Source of the DNA: Hyphomicrobiales bacterium
GTDB lineage: Bacteria > Pseudomonadota > Alphaproteobacteria > Rhizobiales > NORP267
NCBI GenBank assembly: GCA_030688605.1
Contig: JAUYJB010000104.1
Span: forward strand, 1 to 57,310
Length of the DNA stretch: 57,310 bases
Reading direction: 5' to 3'
Shown: positions 36,389-45,213 of the stretch, piece by piece
Position numbering within the stretch: position 1 is the stretch's first letter
Layout of the letters: the number at the start of each line of letters is the position of its first letter
The notes under the pieces: generated by a model
Databases searched by the model: none
The model's input: only the letters and a program-made list of their open reading frames with translations
Told to the model about the DNA's origin: nothing
Made by a program: the position numbers and the translations under genes

Positions 36389-36925
36389 TGCAAGGGCGCT
36401 CATTGAAGACAATCGTCTCCGTTGCCGCGAGCCGCCTGGCTCCGGGGTTTGCCTTCTTTCCTTCAGCCCCGGACGATCGGGGCCTCGCGCGAGCGCTACA
36501 GCGCCGCGATGGCGCTCCGGAGAGCGGGGATAAGTTTCGGGTGCGATTGGCGGAAAACCGCCAAAAAACGAGTTCGGTTTCGATAATCATGGTTAACGGG
36601 GGGTGAAGATGAGGCGCCGCCACACCCCCACCCGGCTTCGCGTAAGGCGCGGGGTTAGCGCGCGCCAACGCCTCGCATCCATCCCCCGTCAAGGGGAGGG
36701 AGAAGAGAGGAGATAGGCTGCCATAAATACATTCGTCATTCGAGATGTCACGGGAAAGACGGGTTGAGGCCACGCCTTGGCCTCACATCGAGATACGTTG
36801 GGCAATGCGCGGGTTACGACCCGCAAGGCGCGCGCGTCGCGGTTATACAGCCCCCTGTTCACACACCTCTCAGCGTGGCGTGTGCCGCTGCGTCAGACGT
36901 TCGCGTTCAGCGGAAATGTGGCTTG
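36389..36925. other. Intergenic space after livF
   Basis: About 540 bases with no convincing gene. It contains the palindrome TGGCGG-AAAA-CCGCCA (about 36549-36564) followed by six A, a copy of the C-rich repeat (36619-36699), and further short inverted repeats (for example GAGGCC...GGCCTC at about 36768-36784). Short open frames here overlap these palindromes and look fortuitous. Confidence 0.45.
36619..36699. repeat. C-rich intergenic repeat, copy B
   Basis: It begins GCCACACCCCCACCCGGCTTCG and ends CATCC-ATCCCCCGTCAAGGGG. Both ends match the copy at 3425-3503 in the same orientation; the middle differs, as in a decaying repeat. Confidence 0.65.
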
Positions 36926-37108
36926 CTACGCCACCCTTTCCTGTTCCGACTTCAATCTGTGGATTTCGTCCTTCAACTGCAATTTTCGCTTCTTCAGCTC
37001 GGCTATCTTGAGATCGTCGGCCGTTGGCCGGGCTATTTCCTCCTCGATCTGACGATCTAGAACACGATGCTTTTCAACGAGTTCCGAAAGATGGGCCGAA
37101 AGCGCCAT
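36926..37108 (-). CDS. DUF465 (YdcH-like) small coiled-coil protein
   Basis: The 60-residue product is almost wholly a two-helix coiled coil: LSELVEKHRVLDRQIEEE, then DDLKIAELKKRKLQLKDEIHRL. The second block, L-K-I-x-x-L-K-K-x-K-L-x-L-K-D, is the core of the DUF465 family. AGGAGG-like sequence (AAGGAGGC) precedes the ATG. It diverges from a paralogue at 37271. Function is unknown in the family. Confidence 0.85.
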   Translation of the reverse strand: MALSAHLSELVEKHRVLDRQIEEEIARPTADDLKIAELKKRKLQLKDEIHRLKSEQERVA

Positions 37109-37270
37109 GCAAGCCTCCTTTGCGGGTTCAAAGGGTCAGCGAGTCTGCCACAAAATCGCTTGCCTGTCGACGCGCCGCTCCCCCGGCGGGATTGCCGGCT
37201 CCCGCCCCACCTCTTGCGACAACGGCCCTGCGGGGCGATACTGTTAAGGGTCGATGCGGTGGGGTGGTGG

Positions 37271-37474
37271 ATGGCGGCGGACGAGCAGGAATTACAGGCG
37301 GAACTCGCCAGATTGAAGGAAGAGCATCGGGATCTGGATACGGCCATCGATGCGCTCGAGAACGCCCCCGCGCGCGACAATCTGCAGATCAAGCGGCTAA
37401 AGAAGAAGAAGCTGGCGCTGAAGGACCGCATCGCCCAGATCGAGGATCAGCTTCTCCCCGACATCATCGCCTGA
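37271..37474 (+). CDS. DUF465 (YdcH-like) small coiled-coil protein, paralogue
   Basis: The 67-residue product repeats the pattern of its divergent neighbour: LARLKEEHRDLDTAIDAL, then NLQIKRLKKKKLALKDRI. I take ATG 37271 because the family-like sequence begins there (MAADEQELQ); the frame is open further upstream but with an unlike composition. Its stop lies nine bases from the stop of the convergent GGDEF gene. Two divergent DUF465 genes 162 bases apart suggest a local duplication. Confidence 0.85.
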   Translation: MAADEQELQAELARLKEEHRDLDTAIDALENAPARDNLQIKRLKKKKLALKDRIAQIEDQLLPDIIA

Positions 37475-37483
37475 GGCATGCCG

Positions 37484-38089
37484 TTACCGCCGCCGGGTCG
37501 CATTCTTGCCGGCATACATGGCGTTATCGGCCCGCATCAGCGCGGTGTCCGCTGTATCGTTGGCATTGAGCGCCGTCACCCCGTGAGACGCGGTAAGCTT
37601 GACCTTGCCCTTGACGGCGGCAAAGGAGGCCGCCGCGATCATGCCCGCCAGGGCGCAGACCTTGGCCTCGGCCGGCGCGCCTTCCGTGTTCCACAGGACG
37701 ATGGCGAACTCGTCGCCGCCGAGCCGGCCGACCACGTCGGAGCTGCGCACATTGTCGAGCAGAAGCCGGGCGACGCCTTCCAGCACCTTGTCGCCGGCCG
37801 CATGGCCAAAGGTGTCGTTGATCAGCTTGAAATCGTCGAGATCGAGATAGACGAGGCTCGCCTTGGCGCCGTAGCGGCGGGCATAGGCAAGCGCCCGTTC
37901 GAGCTCGCGGATGAAGCCGCGGCGGTTCAACAAGGGCACCAGCGCGTCCTCGTCGGCACGCCGCTCGAGCTCCTTGATGCGCCGCTGCGCCGCCACCAGC
38001 GCGGCCCTCAAATTCTCCGCTTCGGCGGCAAGGCTCCCCGATTTCGGCGCGCGCTTGCCCGGCGGCACCCTGGTTTTCCTGGAGCGCAT
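37484..38089 (-). CDS. GGDEF-domain diguanylate cyclase
   Basis: The 201-residue protein consists of a basic N-terminus ([13 protein letters not shown]), a coiled coil (about 20-45) and one GGDEF domain with an intact active site GGDEF (124-128) in [14 protein letters not shown]. An RSSD motif (115-118) stands exactly five residues before it, the position of the product-inhibition I-site. It should make cyclic di-GMP from two GTP, regulated by dimerisation of the coiled coil and by feedback. No sensor or membrane part is present. I chose ATG 38089 with GGGGAGG upstream; ATG 38116 is possible. Confidence 0.88.
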   Translation of the reverse strand: MRSRKTRVPPGKRAPKSGSLAAEAENLRAALVAAQRRIKELERRADEDALVPLLNRRGFIRELERALAYARRYGAKASLVYLDLDDFKLINDTFGHAAGDKVLEGVARLLLDNVRSSDVVGRLGGDEFAIVLWNTEGAPAEAKVCALAGMIAAASFAAVKGKVKLTASHGVTALNANDTADTALMRADNAMYAGKNATRRR

Positions 38090-38198
38090 GTCCCTCCCCG
38101 GCCCGCCGGGCGTCATCCCGAGCTTTCTATACACGCTTGCAGGTGCCCGCTGCAAAGCCCATCGGGCGCGCCGAATTGCCGCCCTCGAACGGGCGATC

Positions 38199-38213
38199 AA
38201 GGTTATCAACCTT
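38199..38213. promoter_or_regulatory. 15 bp palindrome in the GGDEF-purE divergent region
   Basis: AAGGTT-ATC-AACCTT is a perfect inverted repeat between the divergent GGDEF and purE genes. It could be an operator; no known regulator is assigned. Confidence 0.35.
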
Positions 38214-38288
38214 CCTTGCTTGTCAGTGCCGGCGAGGCCCCTATAATCGCGCGCTTTCCCGGCACGCGCAGCCACGAGGAGAATTGCG

Positions 38289-38786
38289 ATGAACGCATCG
38301 CCGCCGGCCGTCGCCATCATCATGGGAAGCCAGTCCGACTGGGGCACCATGCGCCATGCTGCGGAGACGTTGACCGCGCTCGGCATCGGCCATGCGGCGC
38401 GAATCATCTCCGCCCACCGCACGCCTGAACGGCTCTACGCCTTCGCCAAGGGGGCGGTCGATGCCGGCTTCAAGGTGATCATCGCCGGCGCCGGCGGCGC
38501 CGCGCACCTGCCCGGCATGACGGCGGCGATGACGCGGCTGCCGGTGTTCGGGGTCCCGATCGAAAGCCAGGCGCTGTCCGGCCTGGACAGCCTCTACTCC
38601 ATCGTCCAGATGCCAGCCGGCGTCGCGGTGGGAACGCTCGCCATCGGGCGGGCCGGCGCCGTCAACGCGGCGCTGATGGCCGCCGCCGTGCTGGCGCTGT
38701 CCGATCCGGAGCTCGCCAAGCGGCTCGAGGAGTGGTGCGCCCGGCAGACCGCCGCCGTCGGCGAAAGACCGGACGAAAATGGCTGA
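38289..38786 (+). CDS. purE: N5-carboxyaminoimidazole ribonucleotide mutase
   Basis: PurE (165 residues) moves the carboxyl group of N5-CAIR to give CAIR in purine synthesis. It contains [17 protein letters not shown] (about 10-26), [16 protein letters not shown] and [16 protein letters not shown], all conserved in class I PurE. GAGGAG precedes the ATG by six bases. It overlaps purK by eight bases, which indicates coupled translation and a joint two-step carboxylation route. Confidence 0.97.
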   Translation: MNASPPAVAIIMGSQSDWGTMRHAAETLTALGIGHAARIISAHRTPERLYAFAKGAVDAGFKVIIAGAGGAAHLPGMTAAMTRLPVFGVPIESQALSGLDSLYSIVQMPAGVAVGTLAIGRAGAVNAALMAAAVLALSDPELAKRLEEWCARQTAAVGERPDENG

Positions 38787-39891
38787 GACTCCGCGGCTGA
38801 CGCCGGCGGCGACCATCGGCATTCTCGGCGGCGGCCAGCTTGGCCGCATGCTGGCGCTGGCGGCCGCCGATCTCGGTCTCAAGACCCATGTGCTGTGTCC
38901 GGAGCCCGACAGCCCGGCCTTCGAGGTGACGCGGCGCCGTACGGTCGCAGACTATGGCGACGAGGCGGCGCTCGACCTGTTCGCCCGCGACGCCGACGTC
39001 ATCACCTACGAGTTCGAGAACGTCCCCAGCGCCACCGTCGCCTTTCTGCGCGCCCGCCGGCCGGTGCTTCCGGACGAGCAGGCGCTCGACATCGCCCAGG
39101 ACCGGCGCAAGGAAAAATCGTTCCTCGAGGGGCTCGGCATCGCGGTGGCGCCCTATCGCCGCATCGGGCAGCTTGCGGACATTGAGCCGGCGGCGGCCGA
39201 GATCGGCCTGCCCGCGGTCCTGAAAACCTGCCGGCTCGGCTATGACGGCAAGGGGCAATATGTGCTGCGCGAGGCAGGCGATGCGCGCGCCGCCTGGGCC
39301 GGCGTCGGCGAGGCGGCCTCGATCCTCGAGGCGTTCGTTCCCTTTGCGCGCGAGATTTCGATTATAGCCGCGCGCAGCGCCGACGGTCGGTTTACCGCCT
39401 ACGACCCGCCGGAGAACGTGCACAAGGAACAGATCCTGCGCCGCTCGCAGGTGCCGGCGCGGATCTCGGTAGCGCTCGCCGAGGAGGCCGAAGCGATCGC
39501 GCGCAAGGTCGCCGACGCGCTCGACTATGTCGGCGTCCTGGCGATCGAGCTTTTCGTCGTCGAGGAGGAGGGGCGCGCGCGCCTGATCGCCACCGAGATC
39601 GCGCCCAGGGTGCACAATTCCGGCCATTGGACCATGGACGCCTGCCGGGTGAGCCAGTTCGAGCAGCATATCCGCGCGGTTGCCGGCTGGCCGCTGGGGC
39701 CCGCGGCGCGCGACCGCGACGCGGTGATGGACAATCTGATCGGCGAGGAGGTTGAGGGCTGGCCGCAACTGTTGCGCGAGCCCGACGCTTGCCTGCATCT
39801 ATACGGCAAGGCGCGGGTGCGCGCCGGGCGCAAGATGGGCCATGTGACGCGGCTTTCCCCGCTCGGATCGCTTGCTCAGGCAAACCGCTAG
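38779..39891 (+). CDS. purK: 5-(carboxyamino)imidazole ribonucleotide synthase
   Basis: PurK (370 residues) is an ATP-grasp ligase that carboxylates AIR with bicarbonate. It has the N-terminal [29 protein letters not shown], the ATP-binding [17 protein letters not shown], and [13 protein letters not shown] of the catalytic region. It overlaps purE by eight bases. The length is normal. Confidence 0.97.
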   Translation: MAETPRLTPAATIGILGGGQLGRMLALAAADLGLKTHVLCPEPDSPAFEVTRRRTVADYGDEAALDLFARDADVITYEFENVPSATVAFLRARRPVLPDEQALDIAQDRRKEKSFLEGLGIAVAPYRRIGQLADIEPAAAEIGLPAVLKTCRLGYDGKGQYVLREAGDARAAWAGVGEAASILEAFVPFAREISIIAARSADGRFTAYDPPENVHKEQILRRSQVPARISVALAEEAEAIARKVADALDYVGVLAIELFVVEEEGRARLIATEIAPRVHNSGHWTMDACRVSQFEQHIRAVAGWPLGPAARDRDAVMDNLIGEEVEGWPQLLREPDACLHLYGKARVRAGRKMGHVTRLSPLGSLAQANR

Positions 39892-40040
39892 CGCCTTCGC
39901 CGGGTGGACAAGGCCGGCAAGTTTTGGTAGAGACGCCGCGATTTCTCCGGACAGATTTGCTGGGGAGTGAGTGGCCGGCGAGGATGCGCCGTAGCCGCGG
40001 CGTGACCATCGTCTGAAAGGCGCGTAAAGCGGGATCGAAC

Positions 40041-40268
40041 GTGCAGGTACTTGTTCGCGACAACAATGTCGACCAAGCGCTCCGGGCGCTGAAAAAGAAG
40101 ATGCAGCGCGAGGGCATCTTCCGCGAAATGAAGCTTCGCAACTATTACGAAAAGCCGTCGGAAAAACGCGCCCGCGAAAAGGCGGAAGCGGTGCGGCGCG
40201 CCCGCAAGCTCGCCCGCAAGCGCGCCCAGCGCGAGGGCCTCGCCGCCGCCGTCAGGCCTCGCAGCTAG
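40041..40268 (+). CDS. rpsU: 30S ribosomal protein S21
   Basis: The 75-residue basic protein begins [20 protein letters not shown] and ends with the arginine/lysine-rich tail of alphaproteobacterial S21 ([20 protein letters not shown]). It starts with GTG at 40041. It is 150 bases behind purK and 38 bases ahead of the TPR lipoprotein gene. Confidence 0.96.
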   Translation: MQVLVRDNNVDQALRALKKKMQREGIFREMKLRNYYEKPSEKRAREKAEAVRRARKLARKRAQREGLAAAVRPRS

Positions 40269-40306
40269 GGTATTTTGCACGCGGCGCACAGGGGAAGGCG
40301 GCGGTC

Positions 40307-41200
40307 ATGGAGAAAGGCAAGGGCCATCCCAATGCCGCTGGGCTGTTGCTGCTGATCGCTCTTGCGGGGGGATCGAGCGCCTGCTCGCGGGATTACGCGC
40401 TTAACGCCTACAATGCCGCCGCGAACGTCCGCGTCGACGAGTCCCAGAACATCGCCTCGCTGACCGAGGTCATCCGCTCCAATCCCAACGATGTCGGCGC
40501 ACTGAACATGCGCGGCACGGCCTTTGGCCTCGCCGGCAACCTCAAAGCGGCGCTTGCCGATTTCACCGCCGCCATCCGGCTCGACCCCGCTTTCCACCAG
40601 GCCCATTCCAACCGCGGCCTCGTCCATCTGAAGCTCGGCGAGCCGCAGGCGGCCGAAGAGGATTTTTCCCGCGCGTTGCGCCTGGCGCCGGACTATGCGC
40701 CGGCCCATATCGGGCGCGGCAATGCCCGCCGCCTGAACAAGCAGTACGCGCTGGCGCTCGCCGACTATGACAGGGCGATCGAGATGACCGCCGCCGAGCC
40801 GCAGGCCTTCTACAATCGCGGCCTCGTCTATCAGGCACAGGGGCGGCACGATCGGGCGCTGGCGGACTTCACCAGCGCCATCAATCTGAACCCCGGCTCG
40901 GCCAATCCCTATCACGGCCGGGCGCTCAGCCAGGTGGCGCTGAACCGGATCGACAAGGCGATGGCCGACCTCGACCGGGCGCTCGAGATCGATCCGCGCT
41001 TCGCTGAGGCCTGGGCGACCCGCGGCGCGCTGTTGGAGCGTAGCGGAGAGCTGCAGCACGCCCGCGCCGCCTATCGGCGCGCGCTTCAGGCCGATCCGCA
41101 AAACGCCATGGCCGGCTCCGGGACCGAGCGGATCGAGCGCCAGATCCCCGGCCTTGCCGTCACCCGCATCGCCGGGCGTAACAAGCAGAGCCTCAACTGA
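40307..41200 (+). CDS. TPR-repeat lipoprotein
   Basis: The 297-residue protein starts with a signal sequence (AAGLLLLIALAGGSSAC) whose C26 could be lipidated, although the -3 position is not ideal. About six tetratricopeptide repeats follow from about 50 (for example ALNMRGTAFGLAGNLKAALA, AHSNRGLVHLKLGEPQAAEE, AFYNRGLVYQAQGRHDRALA). TPR proteins of this kind act as periplasmic scaffolds. It follows rpsU by 38 bases on the same strand. Its 3' end overlaps the convergent next gene by eight bases. Confidence 0.85.
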   Translation: MEKGKGHPNAAGLLLLIALAGGSSACSRDYALNAYNAAANVRVDESQNIASLTEVIRSNPNDVGALNMRGTAFGLAGNLKAALADFTAAIRLDPAFHQAHSNRGLVHLKLGEPQAAEEDFSRALRLAPDYAPAHIGRGNARRLNKQYALALADYDRAIEMTAAEPQAFYNRGLVYQAQGRHDRALADFTSAINLNPGSANPYHGRALSQVALNRIDKAMADLDRALEIDPRFAEAWATRGALLERSGELQHARAAYRRALQADPQNAMAGSGTERIERQIPGLAVTRIAGRNKQSLN

Positions 41201-42047
41201 AATCGTCGGGGAGGCGGGCCTCGGGCGCGTCCATGCCGCCGGCGACGCAACGCACGCGCGCGAAGCGGCAGGGCATGGCGGACCCCGCCATGATCCGCAC
41301 CCGCTCGGTGCGTACCGCCTCGTCTTCCGCATGCTCGTGGACGAAGCGTTCGAGCGGGCCGTCATGGCCAATGTGCAGGCGGACGCGCTCCAGCATGTCC
41401 TCTTGGCCGGCCGCGGCATGGCGCGAGCCCAGCGCGGCGAAGGCCGAAAGGCGCACCGGCGCACCATCCGGCGCATAGGCGCCGCGCAGCGAGACATAGG
41501 CGAGCGCGGCGTCGAGCACGCAACCATTGCCGAGATCGGCGTCAAGCCCGCCGAGGAGCGCCAGCGCATAATTCTTGCCGAGGCTTTCCGAGCCGTTGAG
41601 CCGCTTCAGCTCGCCCGGGTCGAGGAAGGCGACGTGCAGCTCGCTTGTCGCCTCTTCCTCCCCAGTCAGGGTTCCGGGAATGGCGCCGTAGCGCGACACA
41701 TGCGCCGAATAGACCGAGACCACGCCGCTGAGCCTCGCCTTGAGCACCGGAAAGTCGCCGGGCACGCCAGCGGCGGCGAATTTGCTCTTGAGCCGAGTAA
41801 AGGAGGCGTTCGAGCCCGCCGCGATCACCGCCACGCGGCGCTCATAGCGGCGCGGAACGCCGTTGCCGCCGAGCGCCACGGTCACGTCGCTGACGGGCAC
41901 TTCACCATTGGCGCGGGGATGGCTCACGATTTCCCGGGCCTCGGCGCGCTCGGGTGATTCCGCCTCATGGCGGAAGCGGTAGCCGAAGGCCGGAGGATCG
42001 TAGGGATAGGCCCGGACGCGGGCGAAAACGGCAGCGGGATCGCTCAT
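41193..42047 (-). CDS. Uncharacterised protein, possibly gamma-glutamylcyclotransferase-like fold
   Basis: I do not recognise this 284-residue cytosolic protein with certainty. The segment RRVAVIAAGSNASFTRLKSKF resembles the GSN turn at the start of the AIG2/GGCT fold, and VYSAHVSRYGAIPGTL with LDPGELKRLNGSESLGKNY follows in the order seen in that fold. About 65 N-terminal residues precede it (start VFARVRAYPYDPPAFGYRF). No signal peptide or membrane helix is seen. It is convergent with the TPR gene and overlaps it by eight bases. Confidence 0.6.
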   Translation of the reverse strand: MSDPAAVFARVRAYPYDPPAFGYRFRHEAESPERAEAREIVSHPRANGEVPVSDVTVALGGNGVPRRYERRVAVIAAGSNASFTRLKSKFAAAGVPGDFPVLKARLSGVVSVYSAHVSRYGAIPGTLTGEEEATSELHVAFLDPGELKRLNGSESLGKNYALALLGGLDADLGNGCVLDAALAYVSLRGAYAPDGAPVRLSAFAALGSRHAAAGQEDMLERVRLHIGHDGPLERFVHEHAEDEAVRTERVRIMAGSAMPCRFARVRCVAGGMDAPEARLPDDFS

Positions 42048-42149
42048 GGGCGCTCAATATAGTCCGTCAGCCGCTCGCGTGAAGTGCGTTGCCGCATCGA
42101 CGCACCGTCCGAGGCGGCCCGCCGCGGCCATCGCAGACAATCGGCGGCT

Positions 42150-43034
42150 TCAGCGTTTCCTGATGTCGAGCAGCGTCTTGGCGACGACGCTGGCGATGAC
42201 GATCGTGCCGCCGACGAGCACGCCTTCGGCAGGCTTCTCGCCGAGGGCCAGCCAAACCCACATCGGCCCGAGGATCGGTTCGAGCATGCCGAGCAGCGCC
42301 GAATGCGCCGCCGGTATCAGCCGGGCGCCGGTCACGAACAGCGCCATGCCGGCCCCCAGCTGGCCGGCGCCGAACAGGAACAGAAGTGGCAAATCATGCG
42401 CCGTGACGGAAAATGGCGTGGCGAACGCCAGCGAGGCCAGCATGGCGATCGCGGCGCCCGCGCAGGCGGCGGGCGTCATGCGGATTTCGTGATAACGCCG
42501 CGTGATGACGATGACCCCGGCGAAGCTGACCGGGATCAGGAAGGCGAAGAAATCGCCCAGGGCCGATCCGCTGCCGAGCGAATCCGACACCATTAGCGCG
42601 ATGCCGCCCATTACCGCCGCGATGGTGACGTAGGTCGCCGGCCGGATCGGCTCGCCGAGGAAGACGCGCCCGAAGATCGCCGCAAGCAGCGGCGTGCAGC
42701 TCATGATCACCAGCGTCTTGGCCACCGACGTCAGGTTCAGCGCGACGACGAAGGAGATCGAGGCGCTGGCGAAGAAAAACCCGACGCCGAGGCCGGGCCA
42801 TCCCATCTGCCGGAACAGGCCGAACATTTTCCTGCCGTCGCGCATGGCCAGGAACACAAGCAGGAACAGGCAGGCGCTCGCCGACCGCCAGAAGACCGTC
42901 GTCCAGCTGTCCGCCGACTCCAGCAGACGAACGATCAGCCCGCCGGTGCTCCAGACGATCGCCGAGGCGGCAACAAGAGTCACCCCGCGCAGGGTCTTCT
43001 CGAGTTCAAGGTCCGGCCTATTCATTCGCCGCAT
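42150..43034 (-). CDS. DMT-superfamily (EamA) transporter
   Basis: The 294-residue inner-membrane protein has ten predicted helices in two EamA repeats. Repeat 1 has VAASAIVWSTGGLIVRLL and TVFWRSASACLFLLVFLA; repeat 2 has the signature GMLEPILGPMWVWLALGE, common to most EamA exporters. It probably exports metabolites such as amino acids. I use ATG 43034 (GGGATCGG before it); ATG 43025 three codons later is equally possible. Confidence 0.9.
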   Translation of the reverse strand: MRRMNRPDLELEKTLRGVTLVAASAIVWSTGGLIVRLLESADSWTTVFWRSASACLFLLVFLAMRDGRKMFGLFRQMGWPGLGVGFFFASASISFVVALNLTSVAKTLVIMSCTPLLAAIFGRVFLGEPIRPATYVTIAAVMGGIALMVSDSLGSGSALGDFFAFLIPVSFAGVIVITRRYHEIRMTPAACAGAAIAMLASLAFATPFSVTAHDLPLLFLFGAGQLGAGMALFVTGARLIPAAHSALLGMLEPILGPMWVWLALGEKPAEGVLVGGTIVIASVVAKTLLDIRKR

Positions 43035-43282
43035 TCCGATCCCAGCGAGACCCCGATATGAGACCATCGCGCGCAGCGCACAGGCGCCCCGCCGACAGAC
43101 GCGGGGGCGGAAACGGCGGGCCGGCACCGTTCGCCGAAAGGCGGCCGGCTCGCCAGCTTAGGCGTGGGCGTACGCGAGATTGGCTATCGGGTCGGACATC
43201 GGCGCCGAATATAGGCCCTGGCCGGCGCAAATCCAGTACCACGCTGGTACTTGCCCGGCACCCGTGGGATATAGTCGCCACC

Positions 43283-43876
43283 ATGGCCGCGTCCGTGAAA
43301 AGCTCGCACGACCTCGCCTTCGAGGACCATCCGTTTTGGGACTTTTCGCTCAAGGTCTATTCGAGCGAGGGGGTCGGCGCAGCCTGCCTCGCGCTGCAGG
43401 AGCGGCGCGCGATCGACGTCAATCTGGTCTTATTCTGCATCTGGAACGGGGCGAGCGGGTGCGGCCGGTTGAGCGCCGGGGAACTGGACGCGGCGCTCGC
43501 AGCGGTAAGGGCTTGGAACAGGGACATCGTGGTCGGCCTGCGCGCCGTGCGCGATGAGCTCAAGGGCGGCATGGCGCCGATCCCGAAAGACCGCAGCGAC
43601 GCCCTGCGCAAGCGTATCCTGAAGATCGAGATCGACTGCGAGCACGCCGAGCAGTTGGCGCTGGCCAACGCGGTCGGTCGGGTCGCGCAAGCCGACCTGC
43701 CGCCTGACCGCCGCGCCGAGGATGCGGCGGCCAACGTCGCTGCCTATTTCCGCCGCCACGGATTTGCGCCCGACGCACAGGACACCACGCACACGACGCG
43801 CATTCTTAACGCCGCCTTCCCGGAGGTCGGCGCAGTGGAGCTGGAGGAGATGTGCCGGAAGGCAGTCGCGGGTTAG
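43283..43876 (+). CDS. TIGR02444 (DUF2390) family protein
   Basis: The 197-residue cytosolic protein has the family opening FWDFSLKVYSSEGVGAACLALQ (in parts FWDFSLKVY and GVGAACLALQ), then VNLVLFCIWNGASGCGRL and VVGLRAVRDELK, all conserved in TIGR02444. The function is unknown. ATG 43283 is used; the frame is open upstream without family sequence. Its C-terminus is predicted helical. Confidence 0.85.
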   Translation: MAASVKSSHDLAFEDHPFWDFSLKVYSSEGVGAACLALQERRAIDVNLVLFCIWNGASGCGRLSAGELDAALAAVRAWNRDIVVGLRAVRDELKGGMAPIPKDRSDALRKRILKIEIDCEHAEQLALANAVGRVAQADLPPDRRAEDAAANVAAYFRRHGFAPDAQDTTHTTRILNAAFPEVGAVELEEMCRKAVAG

Positions 43877-43916
43877 CAGTGAGTGAGGGTTTCAGATGAT
43901 AGACAGGAGCAAGCCG

Positions 43917-44333
43917 ATGAAACGCTTGGTGATTCATTGGTTTTTCGCCGTGCTCGCAATCGCCGCAACGGCAGACGCCGTCGCGCAACCAAGGCGGATC
44001 GATTGCGAGAACCCAGCCACCAACATCGAGATCGGCGCATGTCTTGATCGTGAACTCAAGGCTGCCGACGCCGAACTCAATCGCGTCTATCAGGCGGCGA
44101 TGACCGCGATCGAGCGCAGCGATCATTTGACGCCGGAGTTGAGGGGCGAATGGAAGGCGGCCTTGCGCGCCGCGCAGCGTCTTTGGATTTCCTATCGCGA
44201 CGCGGACTGTCGCACCCCCATCGAATATGAATGGTGGGGAGGCTCCGGCGTCGGTATGGCAATCCTTAGCTGCCTCCTCGAGAAGACGAAAGTCCGCGTG
44301 AGCGAGCTGCGCGAGCGGTACGATTCGCGCTGA
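43917..44333 (+). CDS. LprI-like (DUF1311) exported protein, possible lysozyme inhibitor
   Basis: The 138-residue protein has a signal peptide (MKRLVIHWFFAVLAIAATAD...VAQ) and the LprI domain: CENPATNIEIGACLDREL, LNRVYQAA, then RAAQRLWISYRDADC. Four cysteines in this pattern form disulfides in the family. LprI of Mycobacterium inhibits lysozyme; most homologues are untested. AGGAG stands eight bases before ATG 43917, which is why I prefer it to ATG 43896. Confidence 0.85.
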   Translation: MKRLVIHWFFAVLAIAATADAVAQPRRIDCENPATNIEIGACLDRELKAADAELNRVYQAAMTAIERSDHLTPELRGEWKAALRAAQRLWISYRDADCRTPIEYEWWGGSGVGMAILSCLLEKTKVRVSELRERYDSR

Positions 44334-44338
44334 TTTCG

Positions 44339-44366
44339 TAGGGTGGGCGTGGTTGTGCCCACCCCG
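44339..44366. repeat. Short GTGGGC...GCCCAC palindrome, copy 1
   Basis: GGGTGGGC (44341-44348) pairs with GCCCACCC (44357-44364). A related palindrome with a longer internal arm is at 45057-45129. It lies between two convergent genes and may act as a weak bidirectional terminator, although no T-run is present. Confidence 0.55.
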
Positions 44367-44380
44367 GACCTATTGTGCCG

Positions 44381-44773
44381 TCAATCGGGAATAACGGCGA
44401 GGGCCTCGATTTCGACCTTGGCCTCGTCGACCATCAGCCGGCCGACTTCGACCGCCGTGATCGGGGGATAGTGATCGCCCAGCGCGGCGCGAAAGGCCGC
44501 CCCGATGGCCTTTCCTTCGGCGAAATAGGCGTCGCGGTCGGTCATGAACAGGTCGAGGCGCACGATATGCTCGGGTCCGCCGCCGGCTTCCTTCAAGAGC
44601 CTCGCGACGCGCTTCAAGGCGGCTGCCACCTGCTCGGCGATCATGCCGGTCTCGAAGACCTGGTTCTCGTTCCAGCCGACCTGACCGGCGAGCGCGACAA
44701 TGCTTCCGTTCGCCTTGATGCCGCTCACATAGCCGCGCGGCTTGGCCCACTCTTCCGGTTGCAGTATCTCCAT
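44381..44773 (-). CDS. RidA-family (YjgF) enamine/imine deaminase-like protein
   Basis: The 130-residue protein has the RidA fold: an N-terminal strand region with IVALAGQVGW, the helix QVAAALKRVARLLKEAGG, and HIVRLDLFMTDRDAYF with a conserved Arg, then VEVGRLMVDEAKVEIEALAV. RidA proteins hydrolyse reactive enamines from amino-acid metabolism; this one belongs to the more distant subgroups whose role is less certain. GGAGG lies six bases before ATG 44773. Confidence 0.88.
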   Translation of the reverse strand: MEILQPEEWAKPRGYVSGIKANGSIVALAGQVGWNENQVFETGMIAEQVAAALKRVARLLKEAGGGPEHIVRLDLFMTDRDAYFAEGKAIGAAFRAALGDHYPPITAVEVGRLMVDEAKVEIEALAVIPD

Positions 44774-44884
44774 GATCGTCCTCCATTTCGGTCTCGGGAT
44801 TTGATCGGGGAGCATTCGCCGGCCGGGAAAGCAAATCGATAGGACAAATCCGCTCACCGGCGGACGGCGCGCCGATTCCCCATT

Positions 44885-45046
44885 GTGCCGAACGAACGCA
44901 ACGGGCTGCGTTCCGTGTCAAGGCTGATGGTCGACAAGATCGCGACCGTGCCCAAGGAGCGCCTGGCCGCGCGCATCGGCCACCTCGGCGACGAGGATCT
45001 CGTCCGCCTCAACCGCGCGATTTTGGTGTTTTTGGGGATGGGGTGA
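44885..45046 (+). pseudogene. C-terminal remnant of a PemK/MazF-type toxin
   Basis: The 53 codons ending at TGA 45046 read NGLRSVSRLMVDKI, then VPKERLAARIGHL and EDLVRLNRAILVFLG. This is the C-terminal half of chromosomal MazF/PemK toxins. The N-terminal half with the catalytic Arg is absent, and in-frame similarity fades a few codons before 44885. No antitoxin gene is next to it. It marks the left side of a lower-GC patch and is probably a deletion remnant. Confidence 0.7.
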
Positions 45047-45056
45047 AATGGGCTTT

Positions 45057-45129
45057 GTAGGTGGGCAGAGCGACCCGTCCTCCGCAGCAGCGGCGCTGTT
45101 GCTGCGGAGGGTGGAAGCGTGCCCACCGA
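45057..45129. repeat. GTGGGC...GCCCAC palindrome, copy 2, with internal arm
   Basis: GGTGGGC (45060-45066) pairs with GCCCACC (45121-45127); inside, CCTCCGCAGCA (45079-45089) pairs with TGCTGCGGAGG (45100-45110). The outer sequence matches copy 1 at 44339-44366. It immediately follows the toxin remnant. Confidence 0.6.
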
Positions 45130-45213
45130 TTCGTGCCATTGCGTGGTGGAGTCTCGGCAGCTACACTGAAATATGGATTTCAGGTCGAAAGGATGAATTT
45201 CATAGTATGCTGA

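Noticed and set aside
36549-36570. TGGCGG-AAAA-CCGCCA followed by six A as an intrinsic terminator for livF
   Set aside because: On the plus strand the stem is followed by A, not T; on the minus strand the T-run precedes the stem, so neither direction fits a terminator.
36385-36606. 73-codon open frame directly after livF
   Set aside because: It runs across a palindrome into intergenic repeats and shows no family-like sequence.
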